A stretch of 64,000 bases of DNA from a virus. The position numbers were made by a program, and so were the translations under genes. Of this stretch, positions 21,701 to 28,688 are shown one piece after another. Position 1 is the stretch's first letter; every line of letters starts with the position of its first letter. Under the pieces are notes generated by a model, which was not told the origin of the DNA, did not search any database, and was given only the letters and a program-made list of their open reading frames with translations. Location: positions 16,894-80,893 of the IMG/VR virus record IMGVR_UViG_3300020438_000019. One strand, 5' to 3'.

Positions 21701-21861
21701 TTGACTATGAAAATATTCTTCTTACAACAATTGGTGGTAGTGCAGATGATAAATTCGTCAGATCTGCATACATTGGAGAGGGAACAATTACTCTCAGTGG
21801 AGAGTCCCTCAATGAGCTCAGAACATTCGAGCCACCATTCATGTTTGCAACGATAATATAA
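11494..21861 (+). CDS. Giant repeat-built structural or fibre protein (3455 residues)
   Basis: One uninterrupted frame of 3455 residues made almost entirely of tandem repeats. The first two thirds (to about 18.75 kb) repeat a module of roughly 140 residues with a core like DDNGLIIDA, then GGEYDYGSVIYTST, then GSGSLFSAGGAAES. About 16 or 17 copies can be counted, three of them carrying an extra WTQEEID insert. The last third uses a short unit of about 20 residues (GSGSxxxSGxxxE), often as pairs ending in TTNPPEDT. This looks like a long beta-structured fibre or whisker; secretion signals and enzymatic motifs are absent. The location after baseplate genes supports a virion role. No clear Shine-Dalgarno or late box is visible before ATG 11494, which is odd after a terminator. 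Confidence 0.75.
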   Translation: MNEYTYDSNTISLYSTESYGDVTVLNVTDDYGSIGDAPTNLEAESNLSQDSFGEVSISADHYPFGTATISGGSPRVSFSHGNFVADGTAHLASTALEGIRKFWVGTGSLFEMGGGMERSSAFWVGSGGITVSGTCEVTTTLDWNEFLFVPFTTEDLGAVDAVPSLLDFGGILDPKDGGEESWGFVYNTDDVRGATSYHKFSNAPWAEFNTYSFTTDRTGSGGLFAASGLSETKTSTELGDKTTLFSITGGEIYSQTSREVMSGNASFGSAGVEKFVHEFNDESGFTLDTADYGLVWYGFSETDDDGSIAEPKSGGEYDHGGIIWNNVEANTGTYELYGLYDIQGDGTYARYWDGEGSIHITGQDFTTNSPHWTASGSLFSAGGAAECRTDTIVGSDTTLFTWSGAYSDLKFQYHWTGSGSLPVTGGVAILRTYGYDDTATIGYSTQNWGSITDSPVDSENWGLVTEGWLSENWWYVWHEGVATSMGGFKVRTDPKVIHDSTPENYFDPTNPGLSATEGHNFDTYSFTWGHGFVQGGNLFGMGGASEAVGYQPVEDIALFTWSGAYTNLQATFREIGSGSISRIGGGAERVTFDYNESSIVPYSSDDNGLIIDAAVVVDQGNVADIQEGEDDYGSVLYSSVAYPLVGSYSITNLQFFGETYSFQRRYIADPVSIFTALGAVESKSTTELGEDTSLGDLSGSASHYVIFRETGSGAMSRIGGGVERVVFDYNDSTVVPYSSEDSGLVIDAATTDVDLGDVTEVQYGGEENYGLVTYTSTANSAQGTFTVSLTRELWTQEDIDKLNPEYTTKPYGTFPQVGDEKTQEEAGHLRFIPVWGQTGSGSLFSVGGASESVTVEPNTTGIFQMVGGDYYIGSMVATFAFREVGSGSMSRVGGAAESVTFDYNESSIVTFTTEDVGLVTDATNYQTDHFDDGSVALPQEAENDYGSVIYGETVYPLTGSIDIFTAPEWIGNTYRFVWRAPAGSGGIPTVGGAAECVSTTELGDSTTLFDIYTSPAGIGNTYSFCWNYTGYASVPTIGGAAESITYDYNENSIVVFTTDDSGLITDSATVFDDSTVITAPQSGGEYDYGWVFWTSTVLPVSGTLQSSGTSPSATVFRDPTQGGSLFSASGASECVSTTELGDATTLFDIYTAPAYIGNTYSFVWNAPPGTGGLFSLNGVAESISWAYNESSIIPYATVDNGLVVDSVTVVDDYGSVIESQYGGEYDQGQIIFTSTATPFGSLNLSLTRELWTQAEIDELPPTYETKPYGTFPVAGQEKTQEESGDVKYKPIWGQIGEGSLYSVGGAAECIAYQPTEDTALFDIFTAPQYIGNTYRYAWSYVGYYNLPTIGGAAESVTFDYNESSINVFSVDDEGNIVDNATVFGEYGDLNIQQGEDDYGTVIWTSTTYPLTGTLQTSGIGSEYVVFRDPTTGGSLFSAGGSVESKTSTEFGEDTSLGDLSGTGILSKTKDWVGSGSLFTALGAAESATFDYNESSIVTHTSDDYGLIVDASTTNVDQGNVADIQEGEDDYGSVIYTETVYPTTGLVTLTTAPQFINNTYSFCWNFVSDAGSLFSAGGAAESATVDWESTGLFDVFTASQFIGNTYSFVWNAPPGTGGLFSIGGAAESITWNYAPGPVLPFSTTDWGAVADATHPTNDVINYGDLGLFDEDTEDYGFVIYTSETVSNSGTYTLSLTRALWTQEEIDALNPEYLTEPYGTFPQVGDEKTQEESGDIKYEPSYAHIGGGTLFTAGGAAEAAVYQPTEDTVLFTAFTAPQFIGNTYRFIWNAPPGTGGLFSVGGCVESRSYVYNESGVVTYGTVDYGSVTDLTHPTNDAINYGEVALPQSDGEVDYGSVLYTSTTYPTTGTYVVDGAVTQSFSKGLYTGGGSLFATSGAGECVSTTEFGEDTSLGDLGGSGSQSRTVVEIGSGSIFRAGGAAECRTYDYDQSAIVVFTSTDHGLVVDSVVTSDDQGSVDTIQSGGEYDYGTVLYSANAIPVTGTYVVDGAVSTAFVFGNFTGSGSLFTAGGSAESSTYSPENDTCLYDIFTAPQFIGNTYSFVWNAPPGTGGLFSVGGCVEVRTYAYNESASQAFSTEDNGLISDAVTTTDDHGDFGYVGDDTEDHGQVWLGATNGAAANGFLTFGGEVFEIYKPAYAHTGEGSLFTTLGAAESFTTTEFGEDTSLGDLSGTHSIVRTFSEVGTGSIFTVVGGAESRTYNYDINLTAITFQDDNGSITDSATTIDDQGTVHPPQDGGEYDYGSIWIGLGSELWRSSDTVSASGFVHLGLISDTVGIARTFGHTASGSLFATGGAAEVVVYDYEDTTLYDIFTAPQYIGNTYSFSWQYSGSGNINSLNGCAESRTWNYSDTLPSALVVDDEGNVVDATTVFADYGDLGVRWGGEEDYGSNNTLAHPGLAASGTYTISGVANTPFVWREGCEGGTYLVSGEGIERPTTALTGEGTAYIYTAPQFVGNTYAFTWGHGFVQSGSLFSAGGAAESTTTNPPEDTLLYTFAGTRVSELRTYAESGSGSITLSGSGSELYTGAFEGSGTVTLSGTGAESKSFANFDGSGSLFTAGGAVEMVAVLEGGIGLWTYSGSGIEKHTERWIGSGSATVSGAGLEVYSRGTVTGSGTVTLSGTKAESFTPAPEIGTGSIFTIGGASESATVDWESTGLFNVIGSTHYNFSLRHIGSGSLFTSSGAAESTTTNPPENTALFAVGGTKAESFTPATHVGSGSITLSGAGSENYTGACTGSGTATITGEADLIYRVRYFGSGSLFTAGGAAESVTTNPPDSTSLHQISGTRVEKAVFREIGSGSISFSGTSPLTRYIPHITGSGTYTVGGACTFKVRYILGGSGNISTFGGSAEAVGTNPPEDIALFVWSGIGESQWSPSWVGQGSYFTSGEIPEPLITKHWTASGSLFSVGGAAESFSANIDGIGLYDISGAYSDLKATYREIGSGSLWTASGASESVGTNPPESTVLYTYIGAGIEKHTERWIGSGSISLSGAGVAFYTPHITGSGFATLSGSALESQTDDWVGSGSLFTAGGSAESTTTNPPEDTVLYTWTGAGTEKHTENWVGSGSTTFSGAVSDVQRTFAETGSGSLFTALGAAESISTSEVSTGIFTINGDGADSRARIFVGSGSITISGTAAEATVVPLSGSGTATFSGEAFIRWIPSWIGSGTATIYGQVTDVQITKHWTGSGSLFTAGGSAESITTNPPEDTLLYTVAGNLAESFTRAPYIGSGTATFSGESKNIFTPNNIGSGSIYVAGTLDERQTDHYHGSGTATVSGDSDDARARAFEGSGSLFTASGAAESTTVDYEDTTLYDIFGHGAEAFVRKGYVGSGSFSGIGGTVTDVKLTHADPAGDVDYVVSGEVTDIKRTFGYVAPYGTLFAFGGGVESATVDYENILLTTIGGSADDKFVRSAYIGEGTITLSGESLNELRTFEPPFMFATII
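18890..21800 (+). repeat. Short-period coding repeats (about 60 bases each)
   Basis: The unit encodes about 20 residues with GSG at its start and SG...E in its middle (for example GSGSITLSGSGSELYTG). Every second or third unit is the longer GSGSLFTAGGAAES plus TTNPPEDT form. The regular period suggests a beta-solenoid or stacked beta-hairpins. Confidence 0.85.
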
Positions 21862-21877
21862 CTGAAGATTTTGATGG

Positions 21878-21885
21878 TATAAATA
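21878..21885 (+). promoter_or_regulatory. Late promoter TATAAATA
   Basis: Exact T4-type late box, 27 bases before ATG 21913, in the gap after the giant repeat gene. Confidence 0.75.
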
Positions 21886-21912
21886 AAAGAAGCATAAATT
21901 CGAGGGAAAACT

Positions 21913-22122
21913 ATGACTAAGCAGGTACAGTTGAGACGGGGTACTACAGTACAACAGTCAACATTTACTGGAGCTCTTGGAGAATTGACCGTAGATACTA
22001 CGAAAATGACCCTTGTTCTCCATGACGGAGCAACTCAAGGAGGCATAGAATTTGCTCGAAGAGACGATGTTACTGCAGAAGTAACAACAAGTATGGGCAT
22101 GATGGCCGCCCTTGGTTGGTAA
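21913..22122 (+). CDS. Stand-alone Mtd_N-like (tropism determinant N-terminal) domain protein
   Basis: A 69-residue protein whose first 50 residues (QLRRGTTVQQSTFTGALGEL, then TTKMTLVLHDGATQGG) match the small beta domain at the N-terminus of the phage major tropism determinant and of many marine phage fibres. That domain normally joins a fibre to the tail. Here it stands alone, with only about 20 further residues. A strong Shine-Dalgarno (GAGG at 21902) and an exact late promoter precede it, and the 2039-residue fibre-like gene follows. It may be an adaptor for that protein, or the remnant of a longer fibre; the first is favoured by its clean signals. Confidence 0.75.
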   Translation: MTKQVQLRRGTTVQQSTFTGALGELTVDTTKMTLVLHDGATQGGIEFARRDDVTAEVTTSMGMMAALGW

Positions 22123-22149
22123 ACCAAAACCCATCAACATTAGATTTCA

Positions 22150-22157
22150 TATAAAAT
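22150..22157 (+). promoter_or_regulatory. Weak late-like box (TATAAAAT)
   Basis: TATAAAAT differs from the late consensus at the last two bases and lies 54 bases before ATG 22212. Possible but unproven promoter for the 2039-residue gene. Confidence 0.25.
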
Positions 22158-22211
22158 GATCTGCACTGAATTGATAACCACTCATAAACAATAAAAGGGG
22201 ACTAAAAGAAA

Positions 22212-25200
22212 ATGGCAAAAACCTTGCTCTTTGATGCTGTGTTTGACGCATCAGCAAGAACAGTAACTTTGCATGGTAATAAGCACCAGCGAAGAATGTT
22301 GTTGATAACTAACACAACGGATAACCAAATTATCTATAATTTTGCTGACCCTACCAGAACTGGTACGTTTAGCTACGATACAACAACTGATCATACAACG
22401 ATCACATTGCTGTATGATACGACATCAATGTCTGATTCAGACACTCTTCAAATTCTTGAAGAGGATGATGCTGTTAAGATGGAACCGTCTGAGACATTTG
22501 TTGACGCTGTATCGAAGTTCCGAGTATCAAATCCAGAAAACTTGGTTGATACCGACTTTGAGTATGGACCTCAGGCTTCTAAATGGGAAACTATTCAGAC
22601 GATCAATAACATTCCATCGTTCTTTGCATCTACTTCAGATACTACTATCCCCTTTATCTCGAAAGTAGAAGCTGTTCAGGGTAACGAGCTTATTACAGTT
22701 TCCACGAGTTATGATCACAACCTTACAAGTGGTGTTCCTATCACAGTTACAGGTCTTGCATCGGTTACTGCAGAAGGTACATATATCATTCAGGCTGTAC
22801 CTACAAGTACATCTTTCACATATAAAGCAAGATCAGCTCAACCAACAACTAGAGAATTGCAAGGTGTATATACATCTATTATTCCAGGTAAGTTCTTCCA
22901 AGGTTCTCAGATCAGTCTAGACCAATCAATTGGTATTGTGTCTGACCTTTACAACTATCAGGTTACTGTTGCTAGTATCATGAAACTTGTAGTTACAGCT
23001 GCACCTGGTCCTGAATGGGTAATTGGTACTGTGATTTCAGGTGTTGGTGGTGGTGTTGGTAAGATTCTTCGTATAGAAGGAGTTAATCTATACGTTTCTA
23101 CTATCGGTGGTGCATTCGTAGACGGAGAAGTTATTACTGGTACTGGTATTGATACCATAGGTGGAACAACAACACTTACTCTAGAAGCTAGTGGTGGTGT
23201 TAACGCAGATGGTAATAAGTATCTTATTGATACTACAGGTGATGGTTCTGGAGAACTTTATCCAGCTATCTCGATGACAAGAAAAGGTATCTATACTTTT
23301 GACCAGTCTGATACTAGTAATACTTCACACAATCTAAGATGGTCTACAACTGCTGATGGTACTCACGGTGGTGGTTCTGCTTATACAACATATGTTTATG
23401 AGCATGGAACTCCTGGACAAGCTGGTGCATACACAAGAATCTACGTTAACAACGATACTCCTGCGAACCTCTATTACTACTGTGTAAACCACGCTAATAT
23501 GGCTGGTAACGCAGGTGCATCTATATCAAATGTTGATGTTACTGATGTATCATACAACCCAATTACAGGTGATATGGTATTGACCATTGGTTCACATACT
23601 TTACTAACTGGTCAAAACATTAAGCTTAAGACAGAATCTATTAAACTGACTTGTGATTATCACGGAGACGGAAACACAACCGTTAAGTCATATCCTCGTG
23701 CTTCTGGTGCTTCTACCTCTAATGGTGCTGACTATGTTTACAACCAAGCAATTCCTATTATTGCTAAGACTGCAACAACAATTACAGTTAATGTAAACGG
23801 TGGTCAAGGTCCTGTTACAGATACTTCTACTCACGTACATAGTGGTGGAACTGCATCTGGTGCTGTTATTGCTGGAGTTAATGCTGGAATAGCAATGCTT
23901 GCTCCTACAACAAACTCTAAGGTTTATCTAACCACAGTTTCTGAGCACGGATTTGCTGATAACACAAACTTCTACTTCATTAACACTGTATCTCCTAAGA
24001 TACTTGAAGTTCAGGATCCTACTTCTACTGCTCCTGATGGTCAAGCATACGTTGATACTGTACTGCAAGCTACAGTTAATAGAGATACTGATATGACTCA
24101 GTATGATCCATATGATTATGAATCAACATATACTCTAGCATTTGATGAGTCACAAGTAGATTACGGTAATAATACGATCTCATTTGATAGTAACCATGAT
24201 CTCAAAGATGGATACTCTGTACTTTACTATCCGCCCCCAGGAGCACGTCCAATCGGTGATTGCCGTAGGATGCAGGTATACTGGATTGAAGCAGTAGACG
24301 CTACTACGATAGCTTTCCACCATTCTCAGAGAAGAAACTATGGTCGTGTTAATTTAAGTAATACTTATACTGGAACATGGGATGGTAACTGGTCATATGG
24401 TAAGCATAAGATTGGACTATGTTATACATGCTACAGAGAATATAAAGGTTGGCATGAATGGACTACAAGAATCTATACTTACTACTGGCAGTGGGGTTCA
24501 ACCTATTCAGGACATGACTTCGCACAAGTTAATGGTAGTTATGGATTAGGTCAGCAAAACTGGGAGTTGACAGCGTTCTTCTCTTGTTCAAGGCCAGAGC
24601 GTGGTGGATATGGAAACCAGCATTATTACTATTGCTGGCCATGGAGACACGCATTTGGAACTTATTGGAAAACTTACGGATATCATCTACAGAGTCTACC
24701 AAGGAGTTCAAGTGAGCGTTGGCAAGGTAGCTACGACTTTATAACAGATGACGGAAACCGTGGTGTTAACACTAATAACTATCATGACTACAGTTATGGT
24801 TATACTATTGGTGGACTAGGTGGTCACGGTGGTAGTAAGCACTATTGGACATCAAGCTTCTATGCTGAAGGATGGTCTGGTGGTAACTACATGAACATAC
24901 GTGGTAATGAGACATATTGGTGGTATTATCAGGGATGGTATTCTCAAACTATTAACCAGTACTTTAGAGATATCTCTACTGATGGTGGACATACTATGTT
25001 CTGGATTCTTCTTAAGAGGAATACTTCAACCAATGATAGTTTCTACTTCCCTAACCACGGATTTAGTAATAACCAATCCGTTACAATGTCATTCCCATCT
25101 GGCGGTGAAGTTTATTACTACTATGACCAATATGGTAATAGAACTAATACTTCTAGTGGTACATGGTACATTGATAGAATCGATAATAACAGATTCAGAA

Positions 25201-28200
25201 TCAAATCAAGTACTGGTGCTGAGCCAATGAGATTGGCTGGTGTAAATGGACAAATTAGATTTACTGCTATTCTTGATAACCCATACAAGAACACCATTTA
25301 TATTGCAACTAACCAGTTCTCTAACAACGAAGTTGTTAAGTATACAGGTACTGGTGGAGCTATTGGTAACCTAACAAGTGGTAACTCTTATTACATTAAG
25401 ACTATTACTGGAGATAGATTCCAATTAGCAAGTAGTGTTAATGGTACTCCGATTTCCTTTGGTAATGGTAATACTGGTGCTGGTATTCAAGAGTTTGAGA
25501 ACACAACTGCTGACTTCGGTGTTGTTGATGGTTCTTACACTACTGTTAAGGCAATCTCCGAGACAGAACTTGAAGTTTCAATTCCATTCAAAGTTCCACC
25601 TTCTGTAAAACAGTTTGATGGTTCTTCTAATGACGTTGATACTTCAGGAGACTGGATCAATATTAACAACCACTACTATGCTACTGGTACTAGAGTTATC
25701 TACGATAACAATGGTAACAGCACTATCGGTGGTTTGAGTCACAATAAGGACTACTATGTGGTTGTTATTGATAACGCTCACTTCAAGCTTACTGAGTCAC
25801 TAGCAGATGCACTTGCTAGTACTAACATTGTAGACATCACAGGAACCTCTTCTGGATTCCACCAGTTGATCTCTGCTGCACTATCTGGTGAAGTTGGAGG
25901 AACAGGTACAGTTGCTGTTCAAAGTGGAATAAGAAGAGTCACAGGTACTAATGCTGCCTTCCAGAGATTCTTCAAGATTGGTGATACAATCAAGATTGTT
26001 AACACAACAGGTGGTACACCTGGTGTTATTGAAGGACATACAATTACTGCTATTACTGATGATGACAACTTGATCGTTGATACACCTTGGACATTCAGTC
26101 AGTCTGGTACTAACTACATGATTCCTTCTTACATCTATGTAAGACCTGATGGATTCTTCTTACACAGACCGTTTGACGGTGGTATGGAAATCGGTACTTC
26201 TAAGTCTCCGAACTCCAGAATCTCCAGACAGACTCGTAAGTACTTCCGTTACCAGTCAGGTAAAGGTATTCAGACCTCACTTGCGATTAACTTCACACCA
26301 CAGATTCCAATTATCAACTTAACATTTGCGACATCTGGTTCACAACAGATTCAATCATGTTCAGGTACAATTGATACGAATGTTCTAACAGTTGCTGATA
26401 GTTCAGTACTTGTTGTTAACATGCCCGTAACTGGTACTGGTGTTGCAACTGATAGTTTTGGTAACCCAGTTAAAATTGCTGAGATTGTTGATGCTACAAC
26501 AGTTCAACTCTCTGCACTACTAACTGCAACAATCAGTTCTGAGAATCTTACATTCGAGCCAGTTATAACTGCAGAATGTACAACAACTAAACCACACCAG
26601 TTGAGTGCTGGACTTAACATTAAGGTTATTGATTGTGATACTCCAGAGTTTAACACTGGTGCTAAGGCAACTAACGTATTAGCAGTTAATGATGAATTTA
26701 GATTCACATACCTATTACAAGAAACTCCTTCACAGTCTGTTGGTGCTGGATTCCCAACACTAGCTGTTCTATCTTGGAACGACTGTGCTGTACGTGCTGG
26801 TATGTTTGATGATCAGAACGGATTCTTCTATGAGATGGATGGTCAAACGATCAACTGTTGCCGTAGAAGCTCAGTACAACAGCTTCCAGGAACTGTTAGT
26901 GTAACCAAAGGTTCACAGATCATTACTGGTACTGATACTAAGTTTACATCACAGTTACTTCCGAAGGACATGATTGTTGTTCGTGGTATGAGTTATAAGG
27001 TCGTTAAGGTCGCTAACAATACTCAGATCACAGTTCAACCATCTTACCGTGGTACAACTAACGAAGATGTTATCATGACGAAGACAATCGATACTAAGGT
27101 TGCGAAAGCAAACTGGAATATCGACACTGGAGATGGACTTGGTAAGTCTGCTTACATCTTGGATGTTTCTAAGATCCAGATGTGCTACATGGATTACTCT
27201 TGGTATGGTGCTGGTAAGATCCGCTTTGGATTTAAAGATCAGCATGGACATGTTAAGTACTTCCATGAGTTCAAGCACAACAACAAACTAACTGAATCTT
27301 ACTTCCGTTCAGGTAACCTACCTGCTCGTTACGAGATTGAGAATGGTGATGAACCTACCTACGTAGGAACTCTGTTCCACTGGGGTACATCGGTTATCAT
27401 GGATGGTACATTCCAGGATGACGAAGCGTATCTATTCACTGCGTCTGGTATTACTCACAAGTATACCAACAGTTCTGCTAACGCTGCTCAGACAAATGGA
27501 AACTCTGCTATTGTTGAGGAAAGAGTCAACTGGTACTATAGAAGATACTTTATCAGAATCCCATTTGATAATGGTTCTTATGGATCAGTTCTAACGATTA
27601 ACACTAACATCTATGAAGCTTCTGTTTCTAACGGATACTTCCAAGATGGTAGGGTGATCGATACTAGATCATATCAGTCAGGATCTACCTATTACGTATA
27701 CATCAAGTATGTCGAAGGTACATCTGACTACTTCCCAAGAAACTACTACTCCGCAATCAACTCAACCCTAGGTAACCCTGCTGTTCCTAGCAGTACTACC
27801 TTCTCAGTTGGTGCTCCAGCTGGTAACGAGAACTTGATTCCTGTTGATATGCCTCTAATTTCAATTAGATTGGCTCCATCAGTTGACTCCTCGATTACTG
27901 GAGCATTAGGAGATAGAGAGATTATCAACCGAATGCAACTTAAGCTTGACTCGATTGGTATCTTGACTACACACGAGACAGAGATTAGTCTAAGACTGAA
28001 CCCTTCTCTAAGTACGGATACATTCGAGAATGTTGAGAACCCATCACTATGTCAATTGGTTAGACACAGTTCATCTGATACCCTTGCCTCTGGTTCAACG
28101 ATTCTATCGTTCAGAGCATCTGGTTCTGGTGCTGGTCAAACTGCATCAACTAACTTCGACCTATCGAAGATTAGTGCGTTGGGTAACTCGATCTTAGGTG

Positions 28201-28331
28201 GTGACGGTATCTATCCAAATGGACCTGACCTTCTAACAGTGGTAGGAAACATAGTTGACTCTTCTGGAGTTAATCTATCCAACCCTTACTCAATATCTGC
28301 TAGAATTACATGGCAGGAATCACAAGCATAA
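22212..28331 (+). CDS. Large fibre-like virion structural protein with aromatic-rich insert
   Basis: A 2039-residue protein with a good Shine-Dalgarno (AAGGGGA before ATG 22212). It carries repeated short phage modules built around a His-Gly or His-Asn turn, such as SYDHNLTSGVPITVTGL, GSHTLLTGQNIKL, SEHGFADNTNFYFI and NHYYATGTRVIYDN, which are known from large structural proteins of marine T4-likes. Residues about 685-936 form an insert of very different composition, rich in Trp, Tyr, His, Gly and Cys. The C-terminal third (from about residue 1350) is less repetitive and looks like a conserved fold (RPDGFFLHRPFDGGMEIG). It probably forms a large fibre or adhesin; no enzymatic motif was seen. 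Alternative: baseplate-associated spike. Confidence 0.75.
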   Translation: MAKTLLFDAVFDASARTVTLHGNKHQRRMLLITNTTDNQIIYNFADPTRTGTFSYDTTTDHTTITLLYDTTSMSDSDTLQILEEDDAVKMEPSETFVDAVSKFRVSNPENLVDTDFEYGPQASKWETIQTINNIPSFFASTSDTTIPFISKVEAVQGNELITVSTSYDHNLTSGVPITVTGLASVTAEGTYIIQAVPTSTSFTYKARSAQPTTRELQGVYTSIIPGKFFQGSQISLDQSIGIVSDLYNYQVTVASIMKLVVTAAPGPEWVIGTVISGVGGGVGKILRIEGVNLYVSTIGGAFVDGEVITGTGIDTIGGTTTLTLEASGGVNADGNKYLIDTTGDGSGELYPAISMTRKGIYTFDQSDTSNTSHNLRWSTTADGTHGGGSAYTTYVYEHGTPGQAGAYTRIYVNNDTPANLYYYCVNHANMAGNAGASISNVDVTDVSYNPITGDMVLTIGSHTLLTGQNIKLKTESIKLTCDYHGDGNTTVKSYPRASGASTSNGADYVYNQAIPIIAKTATTITVNVNGGQGPVTDTSTHVHSGGTASGAVIAGVNAGIAMLAPTTNSKVYLTTVSEHGFADNTNFYFINTVSPKILEVQDPTSTAPDGQAYVDTVLQATVNRDTDMTQYDPYDYESTYTLAFDESQVDYGNNTISFDSNHDLKDGYSVLYYPPPGARPIGDCRRMQVYWIEAVDATTIAFHHSQRRNYGRVNLSNTYTGTWDGNWSYGKHKIGLCYTCYREYKGWHEWTTRIYTYYWQWGSTYSGHDFAQVNGSYGLGQQNWELTAFFSCSRPERGGYGNQHYYYCWPWRHAFGTYWKTYGYHLQSLPRSSSERWQGSYDFITDDGNRGVNTNNYHDYSYGYTIGGLGGHGGSKHYWTSSFYAEGWSGGNYMNIRGNETYWWYYQGWYSQTINQYFRDISTDGGHTMFWILLKRNTSTNDSFYFPNHGFSNNQSVTMSFPSGGEVYYYYDQYGNRTNTSSGTWYIDRIDNNRFRIKSSTGAEPMRLAGVNGQIRFTAILDNPYKNTIYIATNQFSNNEVVKYTGTGGAIGNLTSGNSYYIKTITGDRFQLASSVNGTPISFGNGNTGAGIQEFENTTADFGVVDGSYTTVKAISETELEVSIPFKVPPSVKQFDGSSNDVDTSGDWININNHYYATGTRVIYDNNGNSTIGGLSHNKDYYVVVIDNAHFKLTESLADALASTNIVDITGTSSGFHQLISAALSGEVGGTGTVAVQSGIRRVTGTNAAFQRFFKIGDTIKIVNTTGGTPGVIEGHTITAITDDDNLIVDTPWTFSQSGTNYMIPSYIYVRPDGFFLHRPFDGGMEIGTSKSPNSRISRQTRKYFRYQSGKGIQTSLAINFTPQIPIINLTFATSGSQQIQSCSGTIDTNVLTVADSSVLVVNMPVTGTGVATDSFGNPVKIAEIVDATTVQLSALLTATISSENLTFEPVITAECTTTKPHQLSAGLNIKVIDCDTPEFNTGAKATNVLAVNDEFRFTYLLQETPSQSVGAGFPTLAVLSWNDCAVRAGMFDDQNGFFYEMDGQTINCCRRSSVQQLPGTVSVTKGSQIITGTDTKFTSQLLPKDMIVVRGMSYKVVKVANNTQITVQPSYRGTTNEDVIMTKTIDTKVAKANWNIDTGDGLGKSAYILDVSKIQMCYMDYSWYGAGKIRFGFKDQHGHVKYFHEFKHNNKLTESYFRSGNLPARYEIENGDEPTYVGTLFHWGTSVIMDGTFQDDEAYLFTASGITHKYTNSSANAAQTNGNSAIVEERVNWYYRRYFIRIPFDNGSYGSVLTINTNIYEASVSNGYFQDGRVIDTRSYQSGSTYYVYIKYVEGTSDYFPRNYYSAINSTLGNPAVPSSTTFSVGAPAGNENLIPVDMPLISIRLAPSVDSSITGALGDREIINRMQLKLDSIGILTTHETEISLRLNPSLSTDTFENVENPSLCQLVRHSSSDTLASGSTILSFRASGSGAGQTASTNFDLSKISALGNSILGGDGIYPNGPDLLTVVGNIVDSSGVNLSNPYSISARITWQESQA

Positions 28332-28350
28332 TCTATAAGGAGATACTAAA

Positions 28351-28641
28351 ATGAGTTACACATCAAGAGGACTAGACGGACAGGGTGTTGCTGGCACCCT
28401 GGCCAGTTTAAAAGTAGCACTCGAAGACATGACCCCTGCAAGGTGGGAATGGCACGTTGAGCAAGACGAAGCTACTAGAGTTGCAGACGAAGCTTATTGG
28501 AACAAAGTTGAAAATGAGTGGATTGCATACAAGATAAATTGTGGGGATCTAAATTTTCCACAAATGAGACAAGGTTTTGACTTGTATAACAAGTACGCAC
28601 CAAAGAAACATGCACTAGAGTGGAAAGCAATCACAGGGTAA
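28351..28641 (+). CDS. Small protein of unknown function
   Basis: A 96-residue protein with a strong Shine-Dalgarno (AAGGAGA, 7-8 bases before ATG 28351). It is rich in Trp, Glu and Lys and probably helical (residues 35-95, with WEWHVEQDEATRVADEAYW). Its position just after the 2039-residue fibre-like gene and before a terminator suggests it is the last gene of the late unit and may be a fibre chaperone or assembly factor. That role is inference; I do not recognise the family. Confidence 0.7.
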   Translation: MSYTSRGLDGQGVAGTLASLKVALEDMTPARWEWHVEQDEATRVADEAYWNKVENEWIAYKINCGDLNFPQMRQGFDLYNKYAPKKHALEWKAITG

Positions 28642-28652
28642 TAAAAAAGAAT

Positions 28653-28688
28653 AAAAAAAAGGAGGGGATAAAACCCCTCCTTTTTATT
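28653..28688. terminator. Bidirectional terminator between converging genes
   Basis: GGAGGGG (28661-28667) pairs with CCCCTCC (28674-28680). A-run 28653-28660 and T-run 28681-28685 flank the stem, so it can stop transcription from both sides. The T-run overlaps the stop codon of the minus-strand gene. Confidence 0.9.

Noticed and set aside
18860-21856. 998-codon frame in a second register of the giant repeat gene
   Set aside because: Its sequence is a Leu/Val/Asp/His-rich by-product of the Gly-Ser repeat codons, with no ribosome site and no sensible fold.
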